From Methylobacterium aquaticum (GTDB taxonomy: Bacteria; Pseudomonadota; Alphaproteobacteria; Rhizobiales; Beijerinckiaceae), in contig NZ_LABX01000129.1 of NCBI RefSeq assembly GCF_001043915.1, forward strand, positions 1 to 62,716: a stretch of DNA of 62,716 nt, written 5' to 3'. Below the pieces are notes generated by a model that worked only from the letters and a program-made list of their open reading frames with translations, did no database searches and was not told the DNA's origin. The first letter of the stretch is position 1. Each line of letters begins with the position of its first letter. Both the position numbers and the translations under genes were made by a program. Shown one piece after another: positions 28,446 through 36,379 of the stretch.

Positions 28446-28904
28446 TCACTCCGCGTCGGGGGGCGGCAAGAAGTCGACCTCGTGCTTGGCCGAGATCGCC
28501 ACCACGTCGGCCGGATCGGCCTGCGGCCCGAGGTTGTGCAGGGCCCAGAACAGGTCGTAGAGGCGGCGGGCCGGCGAGACCCAGAACAGGCACTTCACGT
28601 CGGCATCCGAGCGGTTGAACAGCCCGTGCGGCTGGCCCATCGGCAGGCGGATGGTGTCGCCGGGTCCGGCCACGCTCACCTGCCCGTCGAGTTCGGCGGT
28701 GAGCTGCCCTTGCAGGATGTACAGGAACTCGTCTTGCGTCGGATGGATGTGCGGCGGCACGAAGGTGCCCGGCGGAAAGGTCGCGTGCCAGGACAGCGAG
28801 TTCTCGGAGAGCTGCTTGGGGATGTAGATCTGGCCGAGGATGTTCCAGCGGACGCCCTCGATGCCTTCACCCGCGGGAGTGATGCCTGCGGTCATCGGTG
28901 TCAT
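28446..28904 (-). CDS. Cupin domain protein
   Basis: A 152-residue single-cupin protein. The metal-binding set is visible in PPHIHPTQDEFLYILQG (two His and a Glu) with a further His in GQPHGLFNRS, so a metal site is likely. Cupins of this size range from dioxygenases and isomerases to binding proteins, and the reaction cannot be assigned. AAGGAG stands 7 nt before the ATG. It sits between the Liv-type transporter genes and the flavin monooxygenase, 3 bp before the latter, which suggests action on the same substrate or on the monooxygenase product. Confidence 0.85.
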   Translation of the reverse strand: MTPMTAGITPAGEGIEGVRWNILGQIYIPKQLSENSLSWHATFPPGTFVPPHIHPTQDEFLYILQGQLTAELDGQVSVAGPGDTIRLPMGQPHGLFNRSDADVKCLFWVSPARRLYDLFWALHNLGPQADPADVVAISAKHEVDFLPPPDAE

Positions 28905-28988
28905 GGATGAACTCCTTCACGAGACTGGGACGGAGGGCTGCCGCGCATCACCCCCCTTCGCGGCAGAGGGTTGGGCGGCGCCAATCTT

Positions 28989-29684
28989 TCACACATGAAG
29001 GAACCGGTCCTTCACCTCCGGCGTCTGCCGGAGCGCGGCGGTGGTGCCGGTCCAGACCACGCGGCCCTTCTCGATCACCACGTGGCGGTCGGCGAAGCGG
29101 GCCAGCGCATCGACGTTCTTGTCGATGACCAGGATCGCCTCGCCCTCGTCCTTGATCGCCCGCAGGCAGGCCCAGATCTCCTCGCGGATCAGCGGGGCGA
29201 GCCCCTCCGTCGCCTCGTCGAGGACGACGAGGCGCGGGTTGGTCATCAGCGCCCGGCCGATCGCCAGCATCTGCTGCTCGCCGCCGGAGAGCTGGTCGCC
29301 GCCGTTGCGCCGCCGCTCCTTCAGGCGCGGAAACAGCCGGTAGACCGCCTCCAGATTCCACTTGGCGCCACGCCCGCCGCGATGCGTCGCGACCAGGTTC
29401 TCCTCGACCGAGAGGGTCGGGAAGACCTGGCGTCCCTCCGGCACCAGCCCGAGGCCCCGCCGGGCGACGAGATGGGACGGGCGCCCGGCCATGTCCTCCC
29501 CGTCGATCAGGATCCGGCCGGCCCGGGGCTTGAGCAGGCCGAAGATCGACTTCACCGTGGTGGTCTTGCCCATGCCGTTGCGGCCGAGCAGCGTCACCAC
29601 CTCGCCCTTGGCGACCGAGAGGTCGATCCCGAACAGGATGCGCGAATCGCCGTAGGCGCTCTCCAATCCCTCGATCGCGAGCAT
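28989..29684 (-). CDS. livF: Branched-chain amino acid-type ABC transporter ATPase (LivF)
   Basis: A 231-residue cytoplasmic ATPase with Walker A GRNGMGKTTTV, signature LSGGEQQMLAIGRAL and Walker B LVVLDEATEGL followed by a Q/H-loop region. Length and the EGRQVFPTLSVEENL segment are typical of LivF. It energises the HAAT-family importer encoded upstream. Its ATG overlaps the LivG stop (TGATG). It is the last transporter gene; the cupin gene follows after 84 bp. Given the neighbours, the imported solute may be an aromatic acid rather than leucine. Confidence 0.92.
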   Translation of the reverse strand: MLAIEGLESAYGDSRILFGIDLSVAKGEVVTLLGRNGMGKTTTVKSIFGLLKPRAGRILIDGEDMAGRPSHLVARRGLGLVPEGRQVFPTLSVEENLVATHRGGRGAKWNLEAVYRLFPRLKERRRNGGDQLSGGEQQMLAIGRALMTNPRLVVLDEATEGLAPLIREEIWACLRAIKDEGEAILVIDKNVDALARFADRHVVIEKGRVVWTGTTAALRQTPEVKDRFLHV

Positions 29685-30436
29685 CAGGCCGCCTCCTCCT
29701 CGCCGAGATAGGCGGCGCGCACCGCCGGATCGGAACGGACCGCCGCGGGCGCGCCGCTGGCGATGACCCGGCCGTAGACCAGCACGCTCATCCGGTCGGC
29801 CAGCGCGAACACCGCCTCCATGTCGTGCTCGATCAGCACGATCGTGTGGGTGGATTTCAGCTCGCGCATCAGCCCGACCAGGATCGCCGATTCCTCCGGG
29901 CCGGTGCCGGCGAGCGGCTCGTCGAGGAGGAGCAGGCGGGCCTTCGTCGCGAGCGCCACCGCCAGTTCGAGCTGGCGCTTCTCGCCATGCGACAGGCTGC
30001 CGGCCCGCCGCGCGGCACGGTCGGCGAGGCCGACGCGGCCGAGCGCATCCATCGCCTCGGCGTTGAGCCTGGTCTCGGTCGCGGCGGGGCGGAAGAACCG
30101 GAAGCTCGAGCCGGAGCGGGCCTGGACCGCGAGCGCCACGTTCTCCAGCACCGAGAACCCGTCGAGGATCGAGGTGATCTGGAACGAGCGGGCGAGCCCC
30201 CGGCGCACCCGCGCCACCATCGGCAGGGCGGTGATGTCCTCGCCGGCGAGATGCACCGTGCCGGAATCGCTCCGAAGGCTGCCGGAGAGCTGGTGGATCA
30301 GCGTGGTCTTGCCGGCGCCGTTCGGGCCGATGACGGCGTGCAATTCGCCCGCCGCCACGTCGAGGCTGACGTCGTCGGTGACCCGCAGGGCGCCGTAGGA
30401 TTTGCGCAAGGCGCGAACGGAGAGCAGCGGGGTCAT
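29684..30436 (-). CDS. livG: Branched-chain amino acid-type ABC transporter ATPase (LivG)
   Basis: A 250-residue ATPase with Walker A GPNGAGKTTLIHQ, signature LSHGEKRQLELAVAL and Walker B LLLLDEPLAGTGPEE. The long insert before the signature (ARSFQITSILDGFSVLENVALA) marks LivG. The start ATG at 30436 overlaps the LivM stop (ATGA); a longer frame to 30529 would run into the permease and is unlikely. It pairs with LivF in the importer. Confidence 0.92.
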   Translation of the reverse strand: MTPLLSVRALRKSYGALRVTDDVSLDVAAGELHAVIGPNGAGKTTLIHQLSGSLRSDSGTVHLAGEDITALPMVARVRRGLARSFQITSILDGFSVLENVALAVQARSGSSFRFFRPAATETRLNAEAMDALGRVGLADRAARRAGSLSHGEKRQLELAVALATKARLLLLDEPLAGTGPEESAILVGLMRELKSTHTIVLIEHDMEAVFALADRMSVLVYGRVIASGAPAAVRSDPAVRAAYLGEEEAA

Positions 30437-31422
30437 GCGCGCCTCCCGAGCTTCGCCGCCAGCCCGGCGAGGCCGCCGCGGGAGAGGAGCACCACCGCGA
30501 CCAGCATCAGCCCGAGGCCGAGGCGCCAATGGTCGGAGTAATGCGCCAGCACCTCCTCGAGCGCGATCAGCGCGGCGGCCCCCATCACCGGGCCGATCAG
30601 CGTGCCCATGCCGCCGAGCACCACCATGACGATCAGCTCGCCCGAGCGCTGCCAGCTCATGTAGGCGGGCGAGACGAACTCGGCCTGGTTGGCCAGCAGC
30701 ACCCCGGCGAGGCCGGCGATGGCCCCGGCGATGACGTAGGCGGTGAGCCGGTAGGGCAGGGGGGAGACGCCGATCGCCTGCATCCGCACCGCATTGTCGC
30801 GGCTGCCGCGGAGCACCCGGCCGAAGCGCGAGGCGACGACCCGGCGCAAGCCGAGCAGCGCGACCGCCAGCACCGCCAGCACGGCGTAGAACAGGGCGGG
30901 ATCGCCCTCGATCAGCCGCATCCCGAACAGGGTCGAGCGGCCCGCCAGCGGCAGCCCGTCGTCGCCGCCGTAGGCTGCGAGCGACACCATGAAGAAATAC
31001 GCCATCTGCCCGAAGGCCAGCGTGATCATGATGAAGTAGACGCCGCGGGTGCGCAAGGAAATCGCCCCGGTGACGAGGGCGAAGAGCGCGCAGACGAGAG
31101 CCGCCACCGGCGCCTGGACCGCGAGGTCGCGGATGCCGTGGGCGTCCAGGATGCCGACCGCGTAGGCCCCGAGCCCGATGAAGGCGGCATGGCCGAACGA
31201 GACCATCGCGCCGTAGCCGAGCACCAGGTCGAGGGAGAGGGCGGCGAGCCCGAAGATCATCATCCGGGTCGCGATGACGACCAGGAAGGGCAGCCCCGCG
31301 GCGTCCGCCGCGACCGGCAGGGCGGCGAGCGCCGCGAGGGCCAGCCCCGCCAGGGCGGCGCCGGGCAGGATGGCCCGGCGGCGGGGCGGCGCGGCGGCCA
31401 TGCGGGCGACGAGGGTGCTCAT
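30433..31422 (-). CDS. livM: Branched-chain amino acid-type ABC permease (LivM)
   Basis: A 329-residue inner-membrane permease with about ten helices. Typical LivM segments are LSLDLVLGYGAMVSFGHAAFIGLGAY, split by an EAA-like loop later (RAIGVS-type sequence RMQAIGVSPLPYRL), and VMVVLGGMGTLIGPVMGAA. It forms the channel together with LivH. Its start overlaps the LivH stop by 4 bp (ATGA) and its stop overlaps the LivG start, so the operon is tightly coupled. Confidence 0.9.
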   Translation of the reverse strand: MSTLVARMAAAPPRRRAILPGAALAGLALAALAALPVAADAAGLPFLVVIATRMMIFGLAALSLDLVLGYGAMVSFGHAAFIGLGAYAVGILDAHGIRDLAVQAPVAALVCALFALVTGAISLRTRGVYFIMITLAFGQMAYFFMVSLAAYGGDDGLPLAGRSTLFGMRLIEGDPALFYAVLAVLAVALLGLRRVVASRFGRVLRGSRDNAVRMQAIGVSPLPYRLTAYVIAGAIAGLAGVLLANQAEFVSPAYMSWQRSGELIVMVVLGGMGTLIGPVMGAAALIALEEVLAHYSDHWRLGLGLMLVAVVLLSRGGLAGLAAKLGRRA

Positions 31423-32342
31423 CGGCTGCCCCGCGCCGGGAACAGGCCGGAGGGCCGGAAGAACAGGATGGCGGCCATCAGGATGTAGATCAGCATGGGG
31501 GCGAGGGTGCGGCCGGTCTGCGAGGCGGCGGAGGCGTCCATGACGCTGCGCAGCAGGATCGGCCCGAAGGTGCGGCCGAGCTGATCGGCGAGGCCGACGA
31601 GAAGGCCGGCCACGAAGGCGCCCCGCACCGAGCCGACGCCGCCGATGACGATGACCACGAAGGTCAGGATCAGCACCGAATCGCCCATGCCGGGATCGAC
31701 CGACAGGATCGGCGCCACCATCGCGCCGGCGAATCCCGCCAGCATGGCGCCGAGGCCGAACACGACCAGGAACAGCCGGCGGATGTCGATGCCGAGCGCC
31801 GCCACCATCGGGCCGTTGCTGGCCCCGGCCCGCAGCCGCATGCCGAGGCGGGTGTGGTTGACGAGGAGGTGGAGCCCGAGCGCCGTGGCGAGACCGGCGG
31901 CGATGATCGCGACCCGGTAGAGCGGGTAATGCAGGGTGCCGACGAGGTGGAGCGAGCCCGACAGGGCGTCGGGCACCGGCACGCTCATCGGCGCGGCGCC
32001 CCAGACGATCCGCACGCCCTCGTTGAGGATCAGGATCAGCCCGAAGGTGGCGAGCACCTGGTCGAGATGGTCGCGCCCGTAGAGGTGGCGGATCACCAGG
32101 AGTTCGAGGGCGAGCCCGAAGGCGAGCGTCGCCGGGAGCGCCAGGAGAAGGCCGAGGCCGAAGCTGCCGGTGGCGGCGGTGAGCGTCGCGGCCAGGTACG
32201 CGCCGATCATGTAGAGCGCGCCGTGGGCAAGGTTGATGACGTCCATCACCCCGAAGATCAGCGTCAGCCCCGCCGCCACCAGGAACAGCAGGATGCCGAG
32301 CTGGACGCCGTTCAGCGCCTGGATCAGGAACAGGTTGAGCAT
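31419..32342 (-). CDS. livH: Branched-chain amino acid-type ABC permease (LivH)
   Basis: A 307-residue permease with about eight helices. The N-terminus (LNGVQLGILLFLVAAGLTLIFGVMDVINLAHG) is highly characteristic of LivH, as are GASNGPMVAALGI and VVIGGVGSVRGAFVAGLLVG. It forms the membrane channel with LivM. It is the first permease gene after the binding-protein gene, 25 bp downstream of that stop. Confidence 0.9.
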   Translation of the reverse strand: MLNLFLIQALNGVQLGILLFLVAAGLTLIFGVMDVINLAHGALYMIGAYLAATLTAATGSFGLGLLLALPATLAFGLALELLVIRHLYGRDHLDQVLATFGLILILNEGVRIVWGAAPMSVPVPDALSGSLHLVGTLHYPLYRVAIIAAGLATALGLHLLVNHTRLGMRLRAGASNGPMVAALGIDIRRLFLVVFGLGAMLAGFAGAMVAPILSVDPGMGDSVLILTFVVIVIGGVGSVRGAFVAGLLVGLADQLGRTFGPILLRSVMDASAASQTGRTLAPMLIYILMAAILFFRPSGLFPARGSR

Positions 32343-32367
32343 CGGCCCGGCACCCTCCGTCCGTCCA

Positions 32368-33552
32368 TCACTTCATCTTGCACTCGGCGGCGTAGTTGTC
32401 CTGATAATTCGAAAAGATCTTTTCGACGATCTGGGTCTCGTACTTGCCGTCCGAACGCTTGGCCGCCTTGACGAGGTAGAAGTCCTGGATCGGGTAGTGG
32501 TTGTTGCCGATCTTGAAGTTGCCGCGCAGGGACTGGAACTCGGCGGCCTTGAGGCCGGCCCGCAAGGACTCCTTGTCCTTCAAATCGCCCTTGGCGCGCT
32601 TGACCGCGGCGTCGATCATCAGGGCGGCGTCGTAGGCTTGCATGGCGTAGGTGCCGGGCACGCTGCCATACTTCTTCTCGTAGGCCGCCACGAACGCCTT
32701 GGATTGCGGCGTGTCGAGATCCGGCGCCCAGTTGGCGCCGCCGAAATAGCCGACGGCCGCGTCCTTCTGGGCCGGCAGGGTGCTCTCGTCGACCGTGAAG
32801 GCGGAGAGGAACGGGATCGTGCTCAGGCCCGCCTGCCGGTACTGGCGCACGAGGTTGACGCCCATGCCGCCAGGCATGAAGGCGAAGACCGCGTCGGGCT
32901 GGGCCGCCGAGATCTGCGCGAGTTCCGCCGAGAAGTCGAGCTGGCCGAGCGGCGTGAACATCTCGTTCACCACCTCGCCCTTGTAGGAATGCTTGAATCC
33001 GGCGAGCGAGTCCTTGCCGGCCTGGTAGTTCGGCGCCAGCAGGACGAGGCGCTTGTAGCCTTTGTTCTGGGCGTACTTGCCCAGAACCTCGTGGACCTGA
33101 TCGTTCTGGTACGAAGAAACGAACAGGTTCGGGTTGCACTCCGCCCCGGCATAGTTCGAGGTGCCGGCATTGGGCGAGATCAGGAAGGCGCCGCTCTCGG
33201 TCACCGGCCGCACCACCGCGCGCAGCACGTTCGAGAAGGTCGGCCCGACCACGAAATCGACCTTGTCGCGCTTGACCAGTTCCCGCGCCTTGTTGGTGGC
33301 GACGTCCGGCTTCAGCTCGTCGTCGACGGTCACCACCTCGGCGTCGAGGCCGCCGAGCTTCTTGCCGAGTGCGTCAAGGGCGAGCAGGAACCCGTCGCGG
33401 CCCTGCTCGCCGAGCACCGCGGAGGGCCCCGAGAGTGTGAACATCAGCCCGACCCGGACCTTCTCAGGCCCTTGCGCGGCGGCGGGGCCGGCCAGCAGCG
33501 TGGCGCATAACAGCGCGGGCGCGAGGGAGCTGGCGTTCCGGATCGGCATCAT
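32368..33552 (-). CDS. HAAT-family ABC transporter substrate-binding protein
   Basis: A periplasmic type I binding protein of about 394 residues. The signal peptide covers the first 25 or so residues and ends around PAAAQ. Typical ligand-pocket segments are GLMFTLSGPSAVLGEQGRDG, ISPNAGTSNYAGAEC and VGPTFSNVL. I use ATG 33552 (MMPIRNAS), preceded by GGAG; the longer frame to 33687 precedes the signal and is improbable. It begins the Liv-type operon. In Rhizobiales, similar proteins bind benzoate, hydroxybenzoates or other aromatic acids as well as amino acids, and the neighbours favour an aromatic ligand. Confidence 0.9.
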   Translation of the reverse strand: MMPIRNASSLAPALLCATLLAGPAAAQGPEKVRVGLMFTLSGPSAVLGEQGRDGFLLALDALGKKLGGLDAEVVTVDDELKPDVATNKARELVKRDKVDFVVGPTFSNVLRAVVRPVTESGAFLISPNAGTSNYAGAECNPNLFVSSYQNDQVHEVLGKYAQNKGYKRLVLLAPNYQAGKDSLAGFKHSYKGEVVNEMFTPLGQLDFSAELAQISAAQPDAVFAFMPGGMGVNLVRQYRQAGLSTIPFLSAFTVDESTLPAQKDAAVGYFGGANWAPDLDTPQSKAFVAAYEKKYGSVPGTYAMQAYDAALMIDAAVKRAKGDLKDKESLRAGLKAAEFQSLRGNFKIGNNHYPIQDFYLVKAAKRSDGKYETQIVEKIFSNYQDNYAAECKMK

Positions 33553-33785
33553 CCCGAAAATCTCCTGGTCGAGAGCATCGACGGCACTTGTCCGGCGCGC
33601 CGCGGTCGAAGTCGAGACGGCGGGCGCGCGAAAGCGGCGCTCTTTCGTCGGATCCCGACGCCGTCCAGCGCGGAATACTTTACGCATGAAATATCGCCTG
33701 GCAACCGCCTTTGATGATTTTTCCGTCCTGCCGAATCGGTGTGCAGCGCAGCGAGCACAATGCTGAAAAACAAGCCCTTTTCATC

Positions 33786-33801
33786 ATTGCATTGCAGCAA
33801 T
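33786..33801. promoter_or_regulatory. Candidate MarR-type operator upstream of the Liv operon
   Basis: ATTGC and GCAAT arms flank a 6-bp centre about 235 bp before the binding-protein start. Another GCAAT/GCATTG stretch lies within about 40 bp. Such imperfect palindromes are typical of MarR binding sites, and a MarR domain is encoded in the same island. The match is short. Confidence 0.25.
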
Positions 33802-34051
33802 AGGACGGGCGCCAGCGATCGGGCTGGTTCGTGGGCGGGTTGGCCGTGAGGCCGCCGCGTGCCCTCCTGCGCGACGATATTTCAAGTATAAACTTTCTCC
33901 GCCGGGGAGGTCGCTACCCTGAGTCCCCGCCAGGACGACCAGCCGGTCCCTGCGCGGTTCGATCGGTCCGGCTGCGACCAGGCTCCTCGCGAATTCCCCA
34001 CGCTGCGCAAACAGGGATCGCCCTGCGGCGCAAGGTGCCTGCGGCCGCATC
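33802..34051. other. Non-coding spacer upstream of the Liv operon and chemoreceptor
   Basis: The whole stretch from 33553 to 34404 lacks a convincing gene. It holds the Liv operon promoter, the ATTGC palindrome at 33786 and repeat family A copy 2 from 34052. In this part I see nothing specific. Confidence 0.5.
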
Positions 34052-34223
34052 ATACCAACGGCCGACGATGCCGACGCATCGATTCGATCTCGGGCAGGCC
34101 CGAGATCGACGCGGCCGCTGATCCAATCTCGAATTGTCGATGCCAAGCGCAGATGTCCGGGACCTCGGGCTTGGCGAAAATGCGCGAACGGCACCAAGGG
34201 TCGTTTCCAACGACCGCTGGTAT
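34052..34223 (-). repeat. Dispersed inverted-repeat element, family A copy 2
   Basis: A 172-bp element bounded by ATACCAACGGCC and GACCGCTGGTAT. Read on the minus strand it follows copy 1 (15320-15444) closely: CGGTCGTTGGAAACGACC, ATTTTCGCCAAGCC, TTGGCATCGACAATTCGAGA, GATGCGTCGGCATCGTCGGCCGTTGGTAT. It is longer because it carries an extra internal palindrome, CGATCTCGGGC and GCCCGAGATCG at 34085-34108. No protein is encoded. Confidence 0.8.
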
Positions 34224-34404
34224 CACTCGGGGGCGGAATCGGATTGCCCACGGAGCAGGCATCCTCGGCCCTGACGATCGGCTCCCGTGCTGAAATGCGC
34301 GGTGATCTGGCGCTTCATGCGCCAAAGACATTTTTCTTCACCAGGGGCTAACGAAGTGATTTCTATAGCATAGGCACGCCTCGGGCTCACGGGCGTGACT
34401 ATCG

Positions 34405-36108
34405 ATGCCGGGCAGTCGCATGATGAAGTTGTCGATCAAACACGTCCTGATCGGGACGATCATGACGTTGATGCTGTTCAGCGTGGCGCAGGGCGGCAAT
34501 GGAATCTTGCGTCTGGTGACGCTGCGGGACGAGATCGTCGATGTCGCCCGGATCCAGATCCCGGCCTCGAACCTGATCAACCAGATCTACGCCGAGACCC
34601 AGAGTTACCGCATCCATCTCTATCGCTTCGTCGTGACCTCGACCGACGATGCCGCCTACGATCGCAACGAGCAGGCCCTGATCGACAGCCGCAAGGCCCT
34701 GGTCGACCTCCAGGCCCAGTACGCATCGCTGATCTCCGGGCCGGAGGAGCGGACCACGTTCGGGCGTTTCGTCGCCCGGTGGAGCGACTATCTCGAAGAC
34801 CAGAAGATGGTGACGGGCGCGATGGCGGCGGGCGACCAGGCCACGGCGCTGGCCACGCTGACCGGCCCCGGCATGACCGGCGCCAATGCCGAGGCGACCG
34901 CTGCCCTGCGGGCGATCGTGGCGAGGACTGCCGCCGCGGCCCAGGCGAGCGCCGAGCAGAGCAGCGCCAGCGCCGATCGCGGCGTCCTGGCGGCAGGGGT
35001 CATGACGGCGCTCGCGCTGGCGGCGGCGATCGGCGCCGCGATCTTCAGCCTCCTCGGCATCGCCCGCCCGATCGCCCGCATGACCGCCGCGATGGGCCGG
35101 CTTGCCGGCCACGACCTCACGGTGGCGATCCCGGGGACCGGCCGGCGCGACGAGATCGGCGCGATGGCGGCGGCCGTGCAGGTGTTCAAGGATGGGCTGA
35201 TCCGCGCCCGGGCGCTGGAGGAGGAGACGGCTTTGGCCCGTGCCTCGGCGGATGAGCAGCGCCGCGCCGGCATGCGCCAGATGGCGGATGCCTTCGAGGC
35301 GGCGGTCGGCGGCATCGTCGGCCAGGTCTCGGCCTCCGCCACCCAACTCCAGGCGACCGCCCAGATCATGACGGCGACCGCCACCCAGACCGCCACCCAG
35401 TCCACCGCCGTGGCGGCGGCGGCCGAGGAGGCGTCCTCGAATGTCGGCACCGTAGCGGCAGCCGCCGAGGAACTCGGCGCCTCGGTGAGCGAGATCGGCC
35501 GACAGGTCGACGGCTCGGCGCGGCTCGCGCAGGCCGCCGTCGCGGAAGCCGGCCAGACCGCCCGGCAGGTCCGGGCGCTGACCGAGGCCACCGCCCGCAT
35601 CGGCGACGTGGTCGGACTGATCTCATCGATCGCCGCTCAGACCAACCTGCTGGCCCTCAACGCCACCATCGAGGCGGCCCGGGCCGGAGCGGCGGGCCGC
35701 GGCTTCGCCGTGGTGGCGGCGGAAGTGAAGGAACTCGCCGGCCAGACCGCGAAGGCGACCGAGGAGATCACGAGCCAGATCGCGGCGATCCAGGCCTCCA
35801 CGGGCCACGCGGCCGGTGCGATCGGCCAGATCACCGCGCGGATCGAGCAGATCAGCGAGGTCGCCACCTCGATCGCGGCAGCGGTTGAGGAGCAGGGGGC
35901 GGCGACCCAGGAGATCGTCCGCAACGTCTCTCAGGCGGCCCAGGGCACCAGCGAGGTGACGGATACCATCGCCGGAGTGGCGGGCGCCGCGGAGGAGACC
36001 GGCGCTGCGGCGAGCCAGGTGCTGGGAGCGGCGAGCGCGCTGTCGCGTCAGTCCGAGCATCTCGCGGCCGAGGTGGCGCGCTTCCTCGTGACGGTGCGGG
36101 CGGCCTGA
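34405..36108 (+). CDS. Methyl-accepting chemotaxis protein
   Basis: A 567-residue chemoreceptor. The first membrane helix is near residues 10-30. A helical ligand domain of the four-helix-bundle type follows (about 31-195), then a second helix ([21 protein letters not shown]), a HAMP domain (about 215-268, [24 protein letters not shown]) and a long coiled signalling domain. The hairpin tip ([23 protein letters not shown]) contacts CheA and CheW. Glu/Gln/Ala-rich heptads on both sides should carry methylation sites. Starts at 34405, 34420 and 34423 are possible and none has a strong ribosome binding site. No che genes are nearby, so it serves a distant chemotaxis cluster. The ligand is unknown. 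Confidence 0.92.
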   Translation: MPGSRMMKLSIKHVLIGTIMTLMLFSVAQGGNGILRLVTLRDEIVDVARIQIPASNLINQIYAETQSYRIHLYRFVVTSTDDAAYDRNEQALIDSRKALVDLQAQYASLISGPEERTTFGRFVARWSDYLEDQKMVTGAMAAGDQATALATLTGPGMTGANAEATAALRAIVARTAAAAQASAEQSSASADRGVLAAGVMTALALAAAIGAAIFSLLGIARPIARMTAAMGRLAGHDLTVAIPGTGRRDEIGAMAAAVQVFKDGLIRARALEEETALARASADEQRRAGMRQMADAFEAAVGGIVGQVSASATQLQATAQIMTATATQTATQSTAVAAAAEEASSNVGTVAAAAEELGASVSEIGRQVDGSARLAQAAVAEAGQTARQVRALTEATARIGDVVGLISSIAAQTNLLALNATIEAARAGAAGRGFAVVAAEVKELAGQTAKATEEITSQIAAIQASTGHAAGAIGQITARIEQISEVATSIAAAVEEQGAATQEIVRNVSQAAQGTSEVTDTIAGVAGAAEETGAAASQVLGAASALSRQSEHLAAEVARFLVTVRAA

Positions 36109-36169
36109 CCGCCTGTTCGCGCGGCTTCATCAACCCACGTTCTCAACATCGGAGATCCGACCCACGCAA

Positions 36170-36221
36170 CCTCATCCTGAGGCGTTGGCCGATCGATGAT
36201 CGCCGGCATCTCAGGATGAGG
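36170..36221. repeat. REP-like palindrome with CCTCATCCTGAG arms
   Basis: CCTCATCCTGAG and CTCAGGATGAGG form a 12-bp perfect stem around a 28-bp centre. The CCTCATCCTGAGG word is a common short intergenic repeat in Hyphomicrobiales (from general knowledge). It lies between the convergent chemoreceptor and argC genes. Confidence 0.7.
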
Positions 36222-36222
36222 T

Positions 36223-36252
36223 CGCGAATGGGATACACGCGAATGGGATACA
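36223..36252 (+). repeat. Two tandem 15-bp copies
   Basis: CGCGAATGGGATACA occurs twice back to back with no mismatch, directly after the REP-like palindrome. This is a simple duplication with no coding role visible. Confidence 0.75.
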
Positions 36253-36324
36253 ACCGCACACGCGCGCGAAGTCGGTTCTCACGCTCAGACCAGGTCTGAG
36301 CACGACCCGCCGGCGGCTCCGACA

Positions 36325-36375
36325 CCTAAGCAGATTTCGCCGAACCGGTGACCACTTCGGCGAAATCTGCTTAGG
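36325..36375. repeat. Dispersed inverted repeat, family B copy 1 (possible argC terminator)
   Basis: CCTAAGCAGATTTCGCCGAA and its exact complement form a 20-bp perfect stem around an 11-bp centre (CCGGTGACCAC). The same arms and centre recur in inverted form at 59043-59087, so it is a mobile or dispersed repeat, not just a terminator. It begins 5 bp after the argC stop and may end argC transcription. Confidence 0.8.
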
Positions 36376-36379
36376 ACCA

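Noticed and set aside
34052..34223. Possible small RNA or riboswitch upstream of the chemoreceptor gene
   Set aside because: The strong secondary structure is explained by the dispersed repeat also present at 15320-15444.
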